Origin: Chromobotia macracanthus
Taxonomy: Eukaryota; Chordata; Actinopteri; Cypriniformes; Botiidae
NCBI GenBank assembly: GCA_036877525.1
Contig: JAZGTH010000007.1
Location: 11,021,001-11,085,000 of the forward strand
Direction: 5' to 3'
DNA: 64,000 nucleotides
Shown: piece by piece, positions 37,381 to 50,713 of the stretch
Position numbering within the stretch: position 1 is the first letter of the stretch
How the letters are laid out: each line of letters opens with the position of its first letter
Made by a program: the position numbers and the translations under genes
Notes under the pieces: generated by a model
The model's input: only the letters and a program-made list of their open reading frames with translations
What the model was told of the DNA's origin: nothing
Databases searched by the model: none

Positions 37381-37859
37381 AAGGAACAATTAGACATTGT
37401 AATTTGCATAAAGAAAAAAATTGAATCCTTTGAGGTGAACTCTGCAGGATTTAAAAAAAGGAATAAAGCATGGACAAAAAATCCTTTTCAATTATTACTT
37501 ATGATCCACCACAAATGTGTGGTGGTTTCTGAATATTGTGTTTACAAACAGCAACTGAAAATAGTGCACCTTTATGGTTACATTGTGACACTTTTTTATT
37601 GCCAATTATGCGTGTCCACACCCCCTCCACATTACCATATTGGAAAAAACATAATGCTATTTAAATTTATATAAAATATTTGTTGTACTGCCCTTAATTT
37701 ATATTGAATAAAATCAAATTAAAATTATAATTTAAATTAAAGAGAATTACAAGAAAACTTTTTTAACTTTTGATATTTACACATTTTAATTTAAAAAAAA
37801 GCATAAGATCTCAGCATATTTCAGTCATATCTTAGTAAAGTGCCTGCATGTTCCTTTAG

Positions 37860-38015
37860 GCGGCAGAGATACAGAAGGTCTTGGGGGAAGGGAGGCTCCT
37901 ACTGACTGAACGCCAGACAAAAAGTTTACCAGATCTCCCAGGCGGCAAAAAGGCGCCATGCCAGATGAAGTGAAAAGAGCTGCAAAAGAGATGGCTAAAA
38001 AGCTTTCTAACAGAG
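37860..38015 (+). pseudogene. vwa8: VWA8 exon remnant 13, stop and indels
   Basis: The acceptor is ttcctttag and the donor AACAGAG|gtagac. The frame reads GRDTEGLG, then a one-base loss, then KGGSY, stop (TGA 37903-37905, where Arg is expected), LNARQKVYQISQAAK. A one-base gain then restores the frame to AMPDEVKRAAKEMAKKLSNR. VWA8 has GRDTAGLGGKGGPYRLDAGH and AVPEEVKRAAREMGQR. The opposite-strand frames here are shadows. Confidence 0.88.
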
Positions 38016-41000
38016 GTAGACTCATCCATCTTACCTTCATTCATCTCACTCTCTCCTAAATCAGTTCAAACACAGATTTCTCAAAAGAAAAATCCAACAC
38101 TTGACCCTGCCCGACCTTTACTCTGTGCTCTGAGGGCTTGTTAATCTCTCCAGATATCTCTCCAATGCTTAGGGCTGTTGGGCTATGGGCTCTGTCTGTT
38201 TTGAGTGTGTGAACATGAGTGAATATAAGTGTGTAATAGCAGAGGTATACAAAGGTTTCATTCCAAAAATGAAAGGCTGTTCCAGAAGGTAGATACCTTC
38301 TAAGATACTTGCAGCTGGCCAAAATCTTATAAATATAAAAATCTGTGTCAGTTAAAATGTCATTTAGAAAGCGGCTGCCTTCACTCCATTGACTATATTT
38401 AGCAAGTCAGCTCACCATAGTGTGTATTAGAGCCAGAGAAACAGAGCATGCTGGTTTATTATAAAAGAAGCAAGTTCCAGAACAGAATAGAGGCTATAGA
38501 TGTCTGTAGCGGGGCAGCTATCTCAAATATGCACCCCATGAATGCTACGATTCATGAAGCTCCGTGTGCATGTACAGAGCCACATAAAGCAGTGTGAGAC
38601 TGTGTTGTCATAAAGGAGGCCTCTGTTCAGTCTTCTGGACTTTATGAAGTTTCCTTTGACCTCTTTAATGTTTGTATTTGAACATTCGCACACATTCCTT
38701 ATACTCACCAGTTAGCATCAGGCAGTAGTCTAAAAAAGTATCCCTTCCAATTACTTCCAGAGTTGTTCATTTTAAAGTGGGATTATTGAATGAAATGATC
38801 GTGTGTTTTCATATCAAGACCTATTTCTTATTCAGCCACCTGGGTCTTGAATGACTGTGTTAGCCAATAAATTGTTACAGAAATGTTTTAAAGACGATGT
38901 GTCATCACAGTATTTCACATTCGCATGCAGTATTTTGGAAATATGCACTGAATAAGTCTAGGTACCTAGACTTTATCAATGACATTATTATTTGTGGGTG
39001 GAACAAAACAGGAGTTATACATATCAAATTTCGGTATTTTTTTTTAATATTTTTGGAATATTTAAAGTAAAACTAAATATATAATACCATAAAACATCTC
39101 GGAATTCATAAAATCCTTTGCCAATTCTGACTGATGTGTGTGACATTGTTTTGGTTATGCCCACCAAAAATAATGTCACATCTTGGGAATGATGTCATTA
39201 AGAAAGTTGCTTTTGTTAGTGGAGGGGATATTACAAATAACTAGTATGATGGAAAGTGATATATATAAAATTTATGAAAGTTTTTGTTTTTAAATGTTAG
39301 ACCATAGCGCTCAGGAAAATGGAAAAACAGTAACATCAAAGTGAAATAATTCAAAATTCAGTCTTGTCCTATACTAGCAAGTATAGTAATTTATCTAATA
39401 TGTTAGCCTAAATTGTGGGGACATGAAATTGCTCTATATATTGCAGATGGGTGAACATTGTCCTTAACTCTATAGCTGTTCTTCTGAATATTGTTACTCT
39501 GTCGCTCTCAGAAGCTGTTGGAGCCCTTTGTGTTTACACATTTTTCTAATTTGCCTGCTGCCTGACACGTTCACAGTATTTAAATCTCAGCAGAGATGGG
39601 CTGTGTTGAGGGTTTTCACAGGATGTGGAATTTTGCATGTCTAACATACTCCAGACAACCACATTACTCTGTAAGCACAGATCTTTTGATTTTGCTGTGA
39701 TGCAGGAAATGCTGTAAAATGATCTGTAAAATGAATAAAATATCTGATCATGCCTTACAATTTCATGTAGTGAAACTGTGATTATCCGTCTGTATTTCAA
39801 TTAAATAGAGCAGACCACTTTCTACTATATTTACACTCTGCACAGTTCACTCTGTCTCAGCCACGCTGGCTGTTTTTCTCCAGTCTGTGAACAGGTTTGG
39901 AATTCAGAAGAAAATAGCAGAAGTGCAGAAGTTTCTCTTTTCTCCAGAAACACAAAAGAATGTAACCTTCAAAAGAATGTGAGCTTCAGATGCTAGGCAG
40001 GAAACCCACAGTGTGTGCACGTCTGTGTGAGAAAGACAGACAAAGCAGGAAGTTTGGCACCCGCAGATTTTTTTTGTGGCCATTTCAAAACATTTTTGGT
40101 CCAGGTGGCAATGGAGAAGACAAGGGTAATTTCTTTAGAAAAGAAACAATGTGTCACAGGTTTTTGAGACAGGGCTTTAGATCAGGCCCTCTGGACTGAT
40201 CTTATATCTGATAGATGTGTGTAAGCACACTTGAGGTCTGAGGTGCACTTGCGGTCTAGACACACTTCACACACTGATTCCTTCATAAAGTCAAACACCT
40301 CTCACACACGCATTCATGCACGTACTGCCTGGATCTGAGCAGAAGTTTAGAAGTAGGATTAGAACAGGTTTGGGATTTTATTTTAGGGATTATTATTGGC
40401 ATCACCCCACCTGGGAGGCTGAACCTCATCTGCTGAGGGCTGTCCATCCGATGTTTTAGAAAATCTCATGAAACCTGTCAAAAATATGCGCAGGTCATAT
40501 TTCACCCAATAATCAAAATATGTAAGATTTATTTGCTTAAAGGTGAAATACATTTACTTACATTTTACTTACATTTTACTTTACTCAACATATGCAGAGA
40601 CAACTATAAGTGATGTCATAAACATGACATTACTTTTATTATCATATGGTATATTTCAATTCTTATTACCATCATTTAGAATAAAAATATTTTCATAATT
40701 GTAATGTGAAAAGTAATTATGGCTTAAATTACATGGCTTAAAATCACAAAATGAGAATTATGCTCTGGATGTTTTTATGATTATTGACCTGGTTAACATT
40801 GGACACGGGGATCATCATGCATGAACTTCGGCCTTCTTTTCTCATTCACCCACATTGACGACACTGACTTGGGTTTGAACACCTGGGTGTGCTTGTGTAT
40901 AGTTGCTTGTTGTGGAGCTGTAGGGACTTGCCTCCAGAGTAATGTGTAGCCTGTGTTTTACGCACTTAAGTCGCACCATTGTTTCCCTTGACAGCTGCAT

Positions 41001-41749
41001 TTAATACCACCTGAAATCCTTCTTAAAAGGATTGTTGGAGTCGACCTCAGGAGGCTTGCTTTAAATACTTACTTTACATGTTGAAACATCACGGGAAAAT
41101 AATGTAAATGAAGCTATAGATTTTTACATTTACAGAGGGAAAAGTCACTGCTCCAATGCTGGTGTCTGGGTGATTGCAAGGTTATTGCATATTGGCCTAA
41201 TCAAAGTCGCAAATCTCTGTAATATTCTGGGCTCTAGATATGAGTCTCTCATTCAATGCAAGCCTGTGGAATTGTTTTCACACCTTTTATTTTCTTGGTA
41301 GAACATAGAAAGTATTTACTGCATAAGAAAGTAATAGCGTACCAATCCACACGTTTAGGGCATCATGATGTCAAATCCCTGGCTCTAACTAAGTTTAAGC
41401 ATAAATAACAATGTTTGTACCACTTAGTACTTTAGGTTGATTATCCATGTGAATGTATAATTATAAACACTGCAGATTGTGCTTTGTGTTTTTTCTAATG
41501 TGTGGAAATAGAGATGAGTGAATATAATGCAACCACGTACAACTGTTCCTCGACAGTCAGGCCACAGGTCCAGTCGCTGTACATCATTCTAGACAGGTCT
41601 GTGTCAATTATCTGTAGACCACATTGATTTTAGATGCACCTGTTCTATATGGCAACAATAGGAGAAAAAATATGCACATTGGTGCTGCAAACATCTAAAT
41701 TCATAGTTCATTGGGAATATTTACATAGAGGTTTAATTATAAACAAGTG

Positions 41750-41915
41750 GGCTTTCGTGTAGCCCAATTGATAAAGCATGGCCCTAGCAACACTGAGGTC
41801 ATGGGTTCAATTTCCAGGTAATGCCTATACTGAAAATGTACAGCCTGAATTTCTGCAAGCCTCAAACCCTTTAAGTCACTTTTGATTAAAACATCTGCCA
41901 AATGTGTAAATGTAC
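41750..41915 (+). mobile_element. tRNA-derived SINE with LINE-like tail
   Basis: The box A-like segment is gtagcccaattgataaagca and the box B-like segment gggttcaatttcc. The tail reads taagtcacttttgattaaaa, then catctgccaaatgtgtaaatg. Confidence 0.75.
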
Positions 41916-44289
41916 ATTTTTTGCACCATTTATGTCAATACAAACCTCATGAATCTGGAAGTGCATGGTTTTATGTCTTACGCACATCTCAACTGCTCTC
42001 CATTAACATTGCTCTGGACTTGTGTTGTGAATCATTTACGTAAGAAAAATTGGCTCACTAAATAGTGGACTCTTTGTCTGACCTGTCAGCTAGGAAAAAT
42101 GAGCTGATAAGCGAGCCCTACTGTGCATGTGTACAAGTGGCCATGCACACAACCACACACTTTCCTTCAGTTTCTCAGCCAACTCACAAGACGGCCGACC
42201 TTTGACTTCAACAGAACATGCTTATTGTTATTATTATTACGTGTCCTGCCCTCCGATTGGATTGTTGATATGGACCCCGGGGGTCATTGTTCTGTATAGA
42301 AGAATGTCCGGTAGCTTGTATGATCTTTTTGTTTGGGTGGACAGTGTGCTAGAACACGTGGAGTTACATGTGCTGATTAAAGAACAGCTAAATTTCACTT
42401 TTCCATGTTTAACGAAGCAAGCAGAGGCAGTTTCAGCTGATCGGAGATCTGCAGCTGCTCGCAGCTGAGTGATCATCGGGATTCCCTCATCTGTGCGAAC
42501 AGAGGGTTGGCTCCAGCCAAAATGAGGATCAGGTTCCTCTTTGGCAGCCTCAGTGAGGAGCTCTGCTTAAAGACAGATGTGTTTATGTGAAAACATGGTG
42601 ACAAGGATTATCTCTCACTTTCTTTTACAGTCCAGTTCTTTAAAGCTACGCTATCTCCTTTCACCTACATTGGCATTATAAAGAGAGTTGGCAGCTACAG
42701 TGGCATGTGTGTGGTCCAGATGATAACACTGGCGTTGTTCTGTACAGGTTTTGTCCTAAGCAGTTAACCTCTGCATAACCCTAAGCTTTTGATTTCCACT
42801 TGGGTCTTTTCCAGATAGTAATTTGACCACTGTATATTCATTTGCTCTTGTGAAGGTGTCAACAAGACTGTGCCCCTGCTCTCCCGTTCAGTAGTTATAA
42901 AGGAATAGTTCTTTCAACATTCATTCACAGAATGACTGTAATAACTAGATTCAAATAAAAAAAACTTCTCTGAGCTGTTCACATCCTTTTCACCTATGGC
43001 GTCATAACAGTCAAGTTTGGAGCCATCATAAAATGTACACCATTAACATTAAAACCATCATTCACCCCCATGTGTTTTAAACTCATTTTGACTCATTCTT
43101 TCGTAGGACAGATTAGATTATTTTAGATTAGAGCTCTATTTCACACAGGATATGACACAGAATAGCCCTAATGATGTCATTCAGTGAATCCCTGGGGAGC
43201 AGTCAAACTCTGTCCTCTGATTTCTACAGCTTGCTGAAAAATCTCTGGCTGATTACAGTGTGACTTTACTCTTGTGTCAAATTTACTCTAAAATATTTTC
43301 CAGTCATGAATGCAGTGCTTTTATTAGTCACAGGGTGAAAAATGTGTGTGTATTTATTAAGTGTATGTCTAAAAGTGTATGTACTGTGTACTTGTGTGTG
43401 TTTGCATGTCTTTGTATTTGTACATATTTGTTTGTGTGTGTGTTTGTGTAAAATGATGAGCAATGATGTGTTGGCTTATTGCTCTTCACAGAGATCTGAC
43501 ATATTGACTCATAACAGAAAGAAGCATGTGGAAGTGTCTCTGTGGGTGTTTGTTGATATTTGGATCTTCATGTCTGAACCCCTGGAGGTCAGGGACCCAC
43601 TGGGGGTTGTGGTTGCAACAGTAAAATACAGCTCAGGATGAAATTACTACAAGTTTAAGGCTGTTTCTTTTCATTGGTCGAATCCCTAAATTCTCCAGAA
43701 CATCAACTAAACAATCACTAGGCTGTTGTCTGGCTGGTGGGTGGGACTGCTTTATTTACATAATTTGCATGTGGGGGCAATGAACAAATGGAGTAATGTG
43801 AAAATACAGAGCGTGACGAGTCCCAAACAAAGCAAGACGAGGATTAAGGGGTGTTATTGGGTGCAACACAAAGCGGAGTTTACTTGTTTATGGTTGCCGA
43901 GCAACACCACAATGCTACCCATGAATATAAAATTGAGCTGATGTGTGGTCACTGGTATGTGAATCAACTGTTTATAGCATCTCTGAACATGGCTCATGTG
44001 GCTCAAAAGTTCTTATTTCCAGTTAAATGCAAAAGGATAATAGTATAAATACTATAATTTTTATTTTTTGGGTGAACTATACTTAGGGTATAGTATTCTT
44101 ATTTAATTATGATTTCTGTGTTTGCCTCTGTAGACATTTTTATGGTAGGATAACCAAGTAGCTGGTTATCCATTAAATGCCAGTACAGCAGTATAGCACA
44201 CATCAGTCAAAGAGTGTCACATTATGTTGACGCTATAAGCTTAATGGCTAAAACCTGTTTTCTGAATTAACTGAAAAACTTTGCACAAA

Positions 44290-45036
44290 TCTTAAAGTGA
44301 TAGTTCACCGAAAATGAAAATTCTGTCATTATTACATCTCTCATGTAATTTATCTTTAGAACACAAAGATATTTTTTTTCATAGAATCCTTGAACGGTGA
44401 GAATACTTTTCATGTGCAAAAAAACAAACAATAACAACTTTATTCAACATTTTGATGTTAGTCTTTGACACGCATTCACTAGAATACCAGGATACATGTG
44501 CGTGATGCTGATGGAGGAATCGGCATTCTAAACATTTATGTCGACATCTGCAGACATATGTAAGAAGATTGTATTATGTACAGTGTGCATCTTCCTCTGC
44601 TTGTAAACACAGTGCTGCAATTTTGGGTTCTACGTCAGATAGTAGAATCCTATGTCTGAACGTAACTTCCTTTGTCAGAACTATGCACATGCGTCATGGT
44701 GCTCTTGTTAATGTGCATCGAAGACTAACATAAAAGAGAAGAAATTGTAGAATTAAAACGTTATTTTTGTTTTTCTGCACACAAAAAGTATTATCTGCGC
44801 TTCGTAAAATTAAAGTTAAACCACTGTAGTCACATTGACTATTTGTAACGTTTTTACTATCTATCTGGGCCATGAAAGTGGTTTTTGTGTTGCTGTCTAT
44901 GGGGGGGTCATAAAGCACTCGAATTTCATGAAAAATATTTTAATTTGTGTCGGACAAAGGTCTTACAGTTGTGCAACGACATGAGGTTGAGTGAATGTTT
45001 TTGAATAATTTTTCAGTAATCTATCCCTTTAAGGTG
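44290..45036. mobile_element. Near-complete GGATAGTTCACCC-ended MITE, about 740 bp
   Basis: The left end is aaagtgatagttcaccgaaa, then atgaaaattctgtcatta. The right end is an inverted, diverged copy (gaggttgagtgaatgttttt up to taatctatccctttaagg). Internal blocks gtctttgacacgc, then ttaaagttaaaccactgtag and gctgtctatggggg fit the long form of this element. It has no coding capacity. Confidence 0.65.
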
Positions 45037-45772
45037 ATACCTATTTTATTTATTTTATGTGGTTCCAGTATAGCCCATTAGAAACCTCAGTCACAACAGA
45101 GAAGGAGTCTGAGCATGGCTATAATTAAAGAAGTCATGACATGAGGAACCAAATTTCCTTTGATCTTTTGACATATCAGAGGCCTTGGTATCATTAATAC
45201 ATTCTGCATTAAGCTTTAAAATGTTCAGTTGCAGAGAAGCAGATACAACCATTGCCTGACAGAACAGCATCACAGTAACATCCTTTTAGTTTGGGATTAA
45301 TCCACTGCAGCATCGCGCAACAAGCTGAAGAGAAAACTTTGGAGGGCCAAGTAAATCTGAAGGTCTTTATACACTTACAATACATTTGTGATAGCAGAAA
45401 TGTGTCATATATGTTCATATATGCCAATCCGAAGGTTCTTAAAGAGGAAACTCAGATCTGACTTTTTTGATCACAGGACTAAAAACAGGGTGGAAAGGGG
45501 CATAATTTATAATACATTACTTAATTTCAAGTGTTTTTTTTTTGGGCAAAAGATTTCATTAATATAGTAATTACACCTCAGGAAACAAAATAAAATTAAA
45601 AAAACATGCCATGAACCCTTTAAAGGAACATTAGTGAAATTATATTTACACATAGTAAATGTATTAAAATGATTTGTAATAAATTAATTCAAAGGATTCA
45701 GTTTATATCAGTCTGGGTGTCTAAATCTCATGCGTTGATGACTTATGTACTTTTCTTTTGGTCTGGCTGCAG

Positions 45773-45917
45773 TTAGAAACCCCTTAGCAGCAGGTTTGCT
45801 ACCGATCGTTTCTGGCAGCATGTTTCGCTTTAATGGTGTGGATGGGCATCTGGAGCGCTCCATAGATTCTGTGTGTATGGTGATGGAGGCTTTAGAGAGC
45901 CTAAGAGAGAGTTTAAG
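45773..45917 (+). pseudogene. vwa8: VWA8 exon remnant 14, start of VWA domain
   Basis: The acceptor is gtctggctgcag and the donor TTTAAG|gtgaga. One frame reads VSGSMFRFNGVDGHLERSID and SVCMVMEALESL. VWA8 has DVSGSMYRFNRMDGRLERTM and AVCMVMEAF. This is the metal-binding DxSxS (MIDAS) motif of the VWA domain. One extra base at about 45807-45808 (GATCGTTTCT) separates the Asp codon from Val-Ser-Gly-Ser, and one base is lost near 45905, so no single frame spans the exon. Confidence 0.9.
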
Positions 45918-46920
45918 GTGAGATTCTGACAATCTGTTATTGTGTCTGTTCCAGCAATGCCAAAAAATTTAGTTTATGTAGGCAACATTTTAAGGCACTA
46001 TAGTCACGCTCTGAACACTGAAATGTAAGCACCATAATCATGTTGTCTTCTAAGATATCTAATTCTGGCCAAATTCTAAGACAGCAATGCATATCTTTTG
46101 TGTTAAATGCAATACCATAATGGGTTGCAACATTCCAAGTCACCAAGATCCAAGACACTAAATATAATTTATTTAATATTGAAAAGCATGGATAAAATGG
46201 TTTGGTATGTTTAAGAATGTAGTATTTGAACTGTAAATTTGTATTGTCTATTTGTGTGAATAGAATATCACTTAACAGCATGCTTATGACAAACTGCTGA
46301 AATCAGTTGTAAATGTTGTGCTTTGCAGTGTTGTTTGTGTGATGTATAGAGTTGCTGCATATTTATAGTGTACCAAATCAGTCACTTCATTTCAGCATTT
46401 TAGTTAGGAAGTTTCCCTAGAAGGTAGATTTCTGCATATTCTCATATTACACTAGAAATATAGAAATTTACACTGTAAATCCAATTTGTATGTCATTCTC
46501 TTGACTGAAGAAGAAAACAGTTTAAACCTAACATAGTTGCTACATATTGTTTCAGAACAGTCTTTTAACCACAAGCACTTTCCTAACTAAATAAAACCAG
46601 CATTAGTATGTTTACAATACACCATCTCCAAGGCAACGCACTATGGAAACAGCCCTTGTATTTACTTCCTCAAAGGGTATAAATCTTTCAAAATGATGAG
46701 TAATAAGGATATATCCCCATGACTTATGCTGATACACTGTTGTGGAGGTTGCCATGGAAATAGGGATGACGAGTGTGGTGTGAAGCAGTTGCTATAGGAA
46801 TGGTCATGGTGGTTTAGGAGGTTTCATGGTTAGCAGCTTTCTGGGGGACTTTCTTTCCCTCTCTCTTTCTCTCTCTATTTCTTATTCTGTGCTACTCAGC
46901 TAAGCTTCTGGCAGATGCTG

Positions 46921-47255
46921 TGGGTGCAGTGAATCACAGCCCTTGTTGAGAGCAGCTTGCAGATTTTTTGCACCCACACAAAAGATGATCTGTTATCTCC
47001 ATCCCAGACTCCTGGGAAGGAAAGTAGCGGAAGATATGCACTGAGGGTGTCAATTGCTGACATTATTCGTCTCTGCTGTAATGTGCTATTAAAGTGTGTA
47101 ACACTTTAAATGTGTGTGGTCACATTAATGAATGGGTGATATCTTTAATATTTATATAACAGTTTATATAACAGTCTGGTCCACTAATGTGATTGGGTGC
47201 AGTGAATCACAGCCCTTGTTGAGAGCAGCTTGCAGATTTTTTGCAAGCTGCTCTC
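46921..47255. repeat. Exact 52-bp direct repeat plus hairpin
   Basis: Bases 46921-46972 and 47194-47245 are identical (start tgggtgcagtgaatcacagc, end agattttttgca). The second copy alone is followed by sequence that pairs with its own GAGAGCAGCTTGCA (47221-47234 with 47242-47255). Confidence 0.93.
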
Positions 47256-48617
47256 TTGTAGACTTGCTTTTTGGGAGTGCATAATAGCACTTCATAACAT
47301 AATATGATATTTTTCATAGTAGCACTCGAACATTTCACAGATTCCGATGTAAATACGGTTGTGATATTTAAAGAAAACACTTTTACTTGTAGATTTCTGT
47401 TCCTGTTCTGTTTAGACTTCTGTTGAGTCCAAGTCCAAATATATGAATCCAAAACTGTGTGTGAAAATAAGCCTTGAATATTTACCAAATTTTATTCTTG
47501 CATCAAACAATGAAACAATGTTGGTTGGTTGAACTAATGGTTTATTACAGTTTTTGTTTTACAGTGACTAAGATGAATGAAGTAACAGTGATGTGAGATT
47601 GTAAGCATGTTAATGATTTCAGTATGTGTGTGTGAGTGAGGGGCGCCAGACATTATGGCCTCACCCTGGCTGTCACAAGACCTGTTTGCCCATCCAGTTG
47701 GTCTGTCATATATCTGTGTCTCAGTGACACTTGCATAATCTGCATTGCATTAGTGTGCATCTGATAACTCTCATTCACCTGTGCAAGGGAGGCTGTCAAA
47801 CACAGACATGCCTCTCATGTGTCTGACCTGCTCTGCTCAATGCAGATTTGTATATCTGTCTGCACTTTCGTCATTATTTGCTGATTCTTCAGGCCAGGAA
47901 CTGAACATGTAGACAGGATGTCATCACTTTTTTTGTTACTTTTTTAGGAGTGGTTGGCCCCTAAACTGGACATACTTTAACTATGAGAACAAAACAGAAT
48001 TTATAGCTGTATAATTTTTAGCTGTTTAAGGATATCTTGACATCTACTAAGTGTCTCAAACAAAACTTGAAATGTCCCTCAACAATTTGGCAAATCCAGC
48101 AGCCATAAAGTCTCACAATAGCAGCCTGGTATATGTGTTGGGGAAAAAACTATTCAGAGCAAAATCCTATTGGTCAGAGGCTGTTCTTTCATAGCTCAGA
48201 AGATTTCAGATTTCTTAGTTTTAATTAAAAAGAAAAAGAAGTAGATACTAATGGGACAATTGTTAAAATTGTTGACATTTCTGTGTCTTTTTCTTGAGGG
48301 AAACATCTAAGATGCAGGACACCTAAATGTTTCAGTTTGTTTTCCATTTAATCTCATTGCCCTCTATGAGAATTTTTTTTTCTTTTTATGGGTAACAAAT
48401 ATGACTTTTAGTAACACTATACCAAGTAACATTGGTATAGTTTGATAAAATACTACATCACTGTTTTTTATTGTATTGCTCATTTTATAATTTTTTAGTC
48501 AGTTTATGTGTCCATTTATCTTTATCTTTTTTTAATTAAAATATTTTGTTTTACGTAAATAAACTATAAATAAATAATGCCCTAATTGCAACATCAAAAT
48601 CATTTGAGAGTTATATA

Positions 48618-49629
48618 CAGTGGCGGCTGGTTCTAAAAAGTTTTTTTTGGGGGACGCAAACAAATTGAATTGAAAAATTAAACTGTTAGTAATGCATGAC
48701 TGGAGCCATTTATCAGTTGACTATGTATCATTTTAAATCCTGACTGGTACCTTTTGTACCTTTTGCAGCAACTAAGACTCAAAATTACAAAGAGTAAGTT
48801 AAAATGACTTGTGCAGCCATACTGATTAAACTTAAAAATTTAAGGCAGCAGAGTTTTTTTTACAGTGTGGATAAAATATTGGAAATGTTGATGTTAAAGT
48901 CAACTGTTATAGAATGTGATAAATGTACCATGAATCAGTGAATTTTAATACAATGTGGTTTTATTATCAGTATCAGTGTTATAGTAATATTATCAGTTTG
49001 AGTTAAGTAATCAAGGTAAACATTCAAAACACACACACTGTGAAGTTGCCTAATCCCTGGCCAGTAACACTATTTGAATAGAAATTTTGCTCTCCTTTCT
49101 TTATCGTGTGCAAATTTTCAGAGAGATGTTTTAAGTCGCAAACCCCTGTTGTTGTCCACAACATTTCGGTGCCAGGACTTTGAAACAGCAAACAGGGAAA
49201 CAATTAAAGGCATGACTACATCGCATCCAGCTAGCCAACTCCGTTGAAGTGGTGGAAAAGATCTGGTCCAAGCTCCTTTATCCTCTTTTTTCTTCATCCA
49301 AACGCCTTGTGAAGGGGTATTGTTGCAAAGATAAAACTGAATTTTCTTTCATTTCGAGATATTTAGCTTCCTTCCTCATTGATCAGTACCTGCCTGTCAA
49401 ATGACAATCTGTTGAGCGAGAATGAGACTTGTTTACTATATGTAACTAATTTTTTTATTTTTAATAAATGATAATATGACTAATAGTGGAATAGTACAAC
49501 TAAATTATTTTATTTGGTCATTAATTTGCGATATATATTTAACTAATTTTGTTAAAGCAGCTTCTTTGCAGCATTTCTTCTTTGGCAAACTTTGGGAGGG
49601 CAGCGCCCCTTATTTACCGGCTGCCACTG
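48618..49629. mobile_element. Non-autonomous hAT-type transposon with 8-bp TSD
   Basis: The left end is CAGTGGCGGCTGGT and the right end ACCGGCTGCCACTG, inverted repeats with two mismatches in 14 bases. The identical 8-bp sequence gttatata lies immediately outside both ends (48610-48617 and 49630-49637). An 8-bp target duplication and CAGTG-type ends fit the hAT superfamily. The 1,012 bp inside carry no transposase-like frame, so it depended on another element's enzyme. Confidence 0.88.
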
Positions 49630-50113
49630 GTTATATATTTGGGGGCAACTTCATTCGACACAACATTGGCTAGTACCTAATAGTGAAGGTGTGATACAAA
49701 CCTGTGTGCCTTACTTACAGAAACAGTTGCTGTTTACCAGTGTATTATACATCAGACAGTCTGTGAACAGTCTGTAGACATGCCATCTGAGGCTGAGACT
49801 AAACTGTTTCTTCTACACTGTAAGCCTCAGCCAGCCAAAAGCTTGTTAACATTGTTTTTGTTTTCTGTAGTGGAGTATGATGCATGTATACATTTTTTAG
49901 TGACATCAACTGCATTCTTTGTAAAGACTCACTGTTGTTGGCTGGACAGGATCTTATAAAACTTCCTTTAATTGACTATGAGTGGATACAGGAATGTTAC
50001 TGTAAATACCATAAATGTCTGTGTGTAATGAGCCATTTTTAGTTATGTCATCAGTTGTTTCTTTTTGTTGTTTGGTTTGTCTTGGTCTAGATACTCAACA
50101 TATGTTAGACAAT

Positions 50114-50676
50114 TACACTCAAAAGTTTACGGTCACTTGAATGAAATGTTTTTCATGACATTTAAAACCTTTTGATCTGAAGGCTTATGCTTAAATGTTT
50201 AAAATTTGGGTTACACTTTGTTTTAAGATGTCTTTGTTACAGTTTAATTACTATTAATAGAGTAATATTAATAAACAACATGTACTTTCAGGTTTAGGGT
50301 TTGGTTTCAGGTTAGTTTCATGTAATTATGCATAATTTACTGTTAGTACCGTAGTGATTACATGTAACATGCATAAAAAAGTAACATTTAAATTTTAGAC
50401 AAAATATAATTGTGCCAACATATTAATTTCTTTTAATTACTAAACTAAAATTATATTACAAAAAAGTTTTTAAAATGAATAACTTGGACCGAAAAATGAA
50501 GAATGTGAATAAAGCTGGATAAAATGCCAAGGGGAAAAAGTAGCTACTTTGAATATGCTGAAATCATGTTTTTAGTCACAGCACAATTCCCATAGTTTAA
50601 TTTGTGTTATTCTGTGTTTGTGAAAAAAGATTACAATAAATGAGTTGGTGACCCTAAACCTTTTACCAGTAGTGTA
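50114..50676. mobile_element. Non-autonomous element, CACTACTGGTAAAA ends
   Basis: The left end reads tacactcaaaagtttacggt. The right end, reversed, reads tacactactggtaaaaggtt, then tagggtcacc. The block cttttgatctgaaggcttat is shared with the 28.67 kb copy. TA flanks both ends. Confidence 0.6.
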
Positions 50677-50713
50677 TATTGAAAGATCTCTTTCTTGTTA
50701 TTTTCCTTTGTAG

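Larger units (their letters stand above)
27114..37859. other. Pseudo-intron(s), expected linker exon not found
   Basis: About 35 VWA8 residues (a Gly-rich linker) expected before remnant 13 were not seen. The region contains a partial SINE (28003-28125), a GGATAGTTCACCC repeat (28188-28345), a CACTACCGGTCAAA element (28666-29020), GT microsatellites (30605-30716), local duplications (32415-33161), a hAT MITE (33672-33862) and a LINE 3' end (37065-37380). The 121-codon frame at 32891-33256 has no recognisable domain. Confidence 0.45.
38016..45772. other. Pseudo-intron(s), about 85 expected codons not found
   Basis: The VWA8 segment joining remnant 13 to the VWA domain (roughly 85 residues) is not recognisable here. 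A SINE lies at 41750-41915 and a near-complete GGATAGTTCACCC-type element at 44290-45036. A repeat motif gaaaatctcatgaaacctgt at 40458 recurs near 52.99 and 53.05 kb. The 113-codon frame at 42127-42468 has no domain I can name. Confidence 0.45.
45918..50713. other. Pseudo-intron with hAT element and duplication
   Basis: It holds a short CT-rich tract (46849-46876), a 52-bp direct repeat with a hairpin (46921-47255), the 1,012-bp hAT element (48618-49629) and a CACTACTGGTAAAA-ended element (50114-50676). No exon is visible. Confidence 0.5.

Noticed and set aside
42127..42468. A 113-codon + strand frame
   Set aside because: Its sequence resembles no protein I know and lies between repeats; frames of this length are expected by chance in 64 kb.
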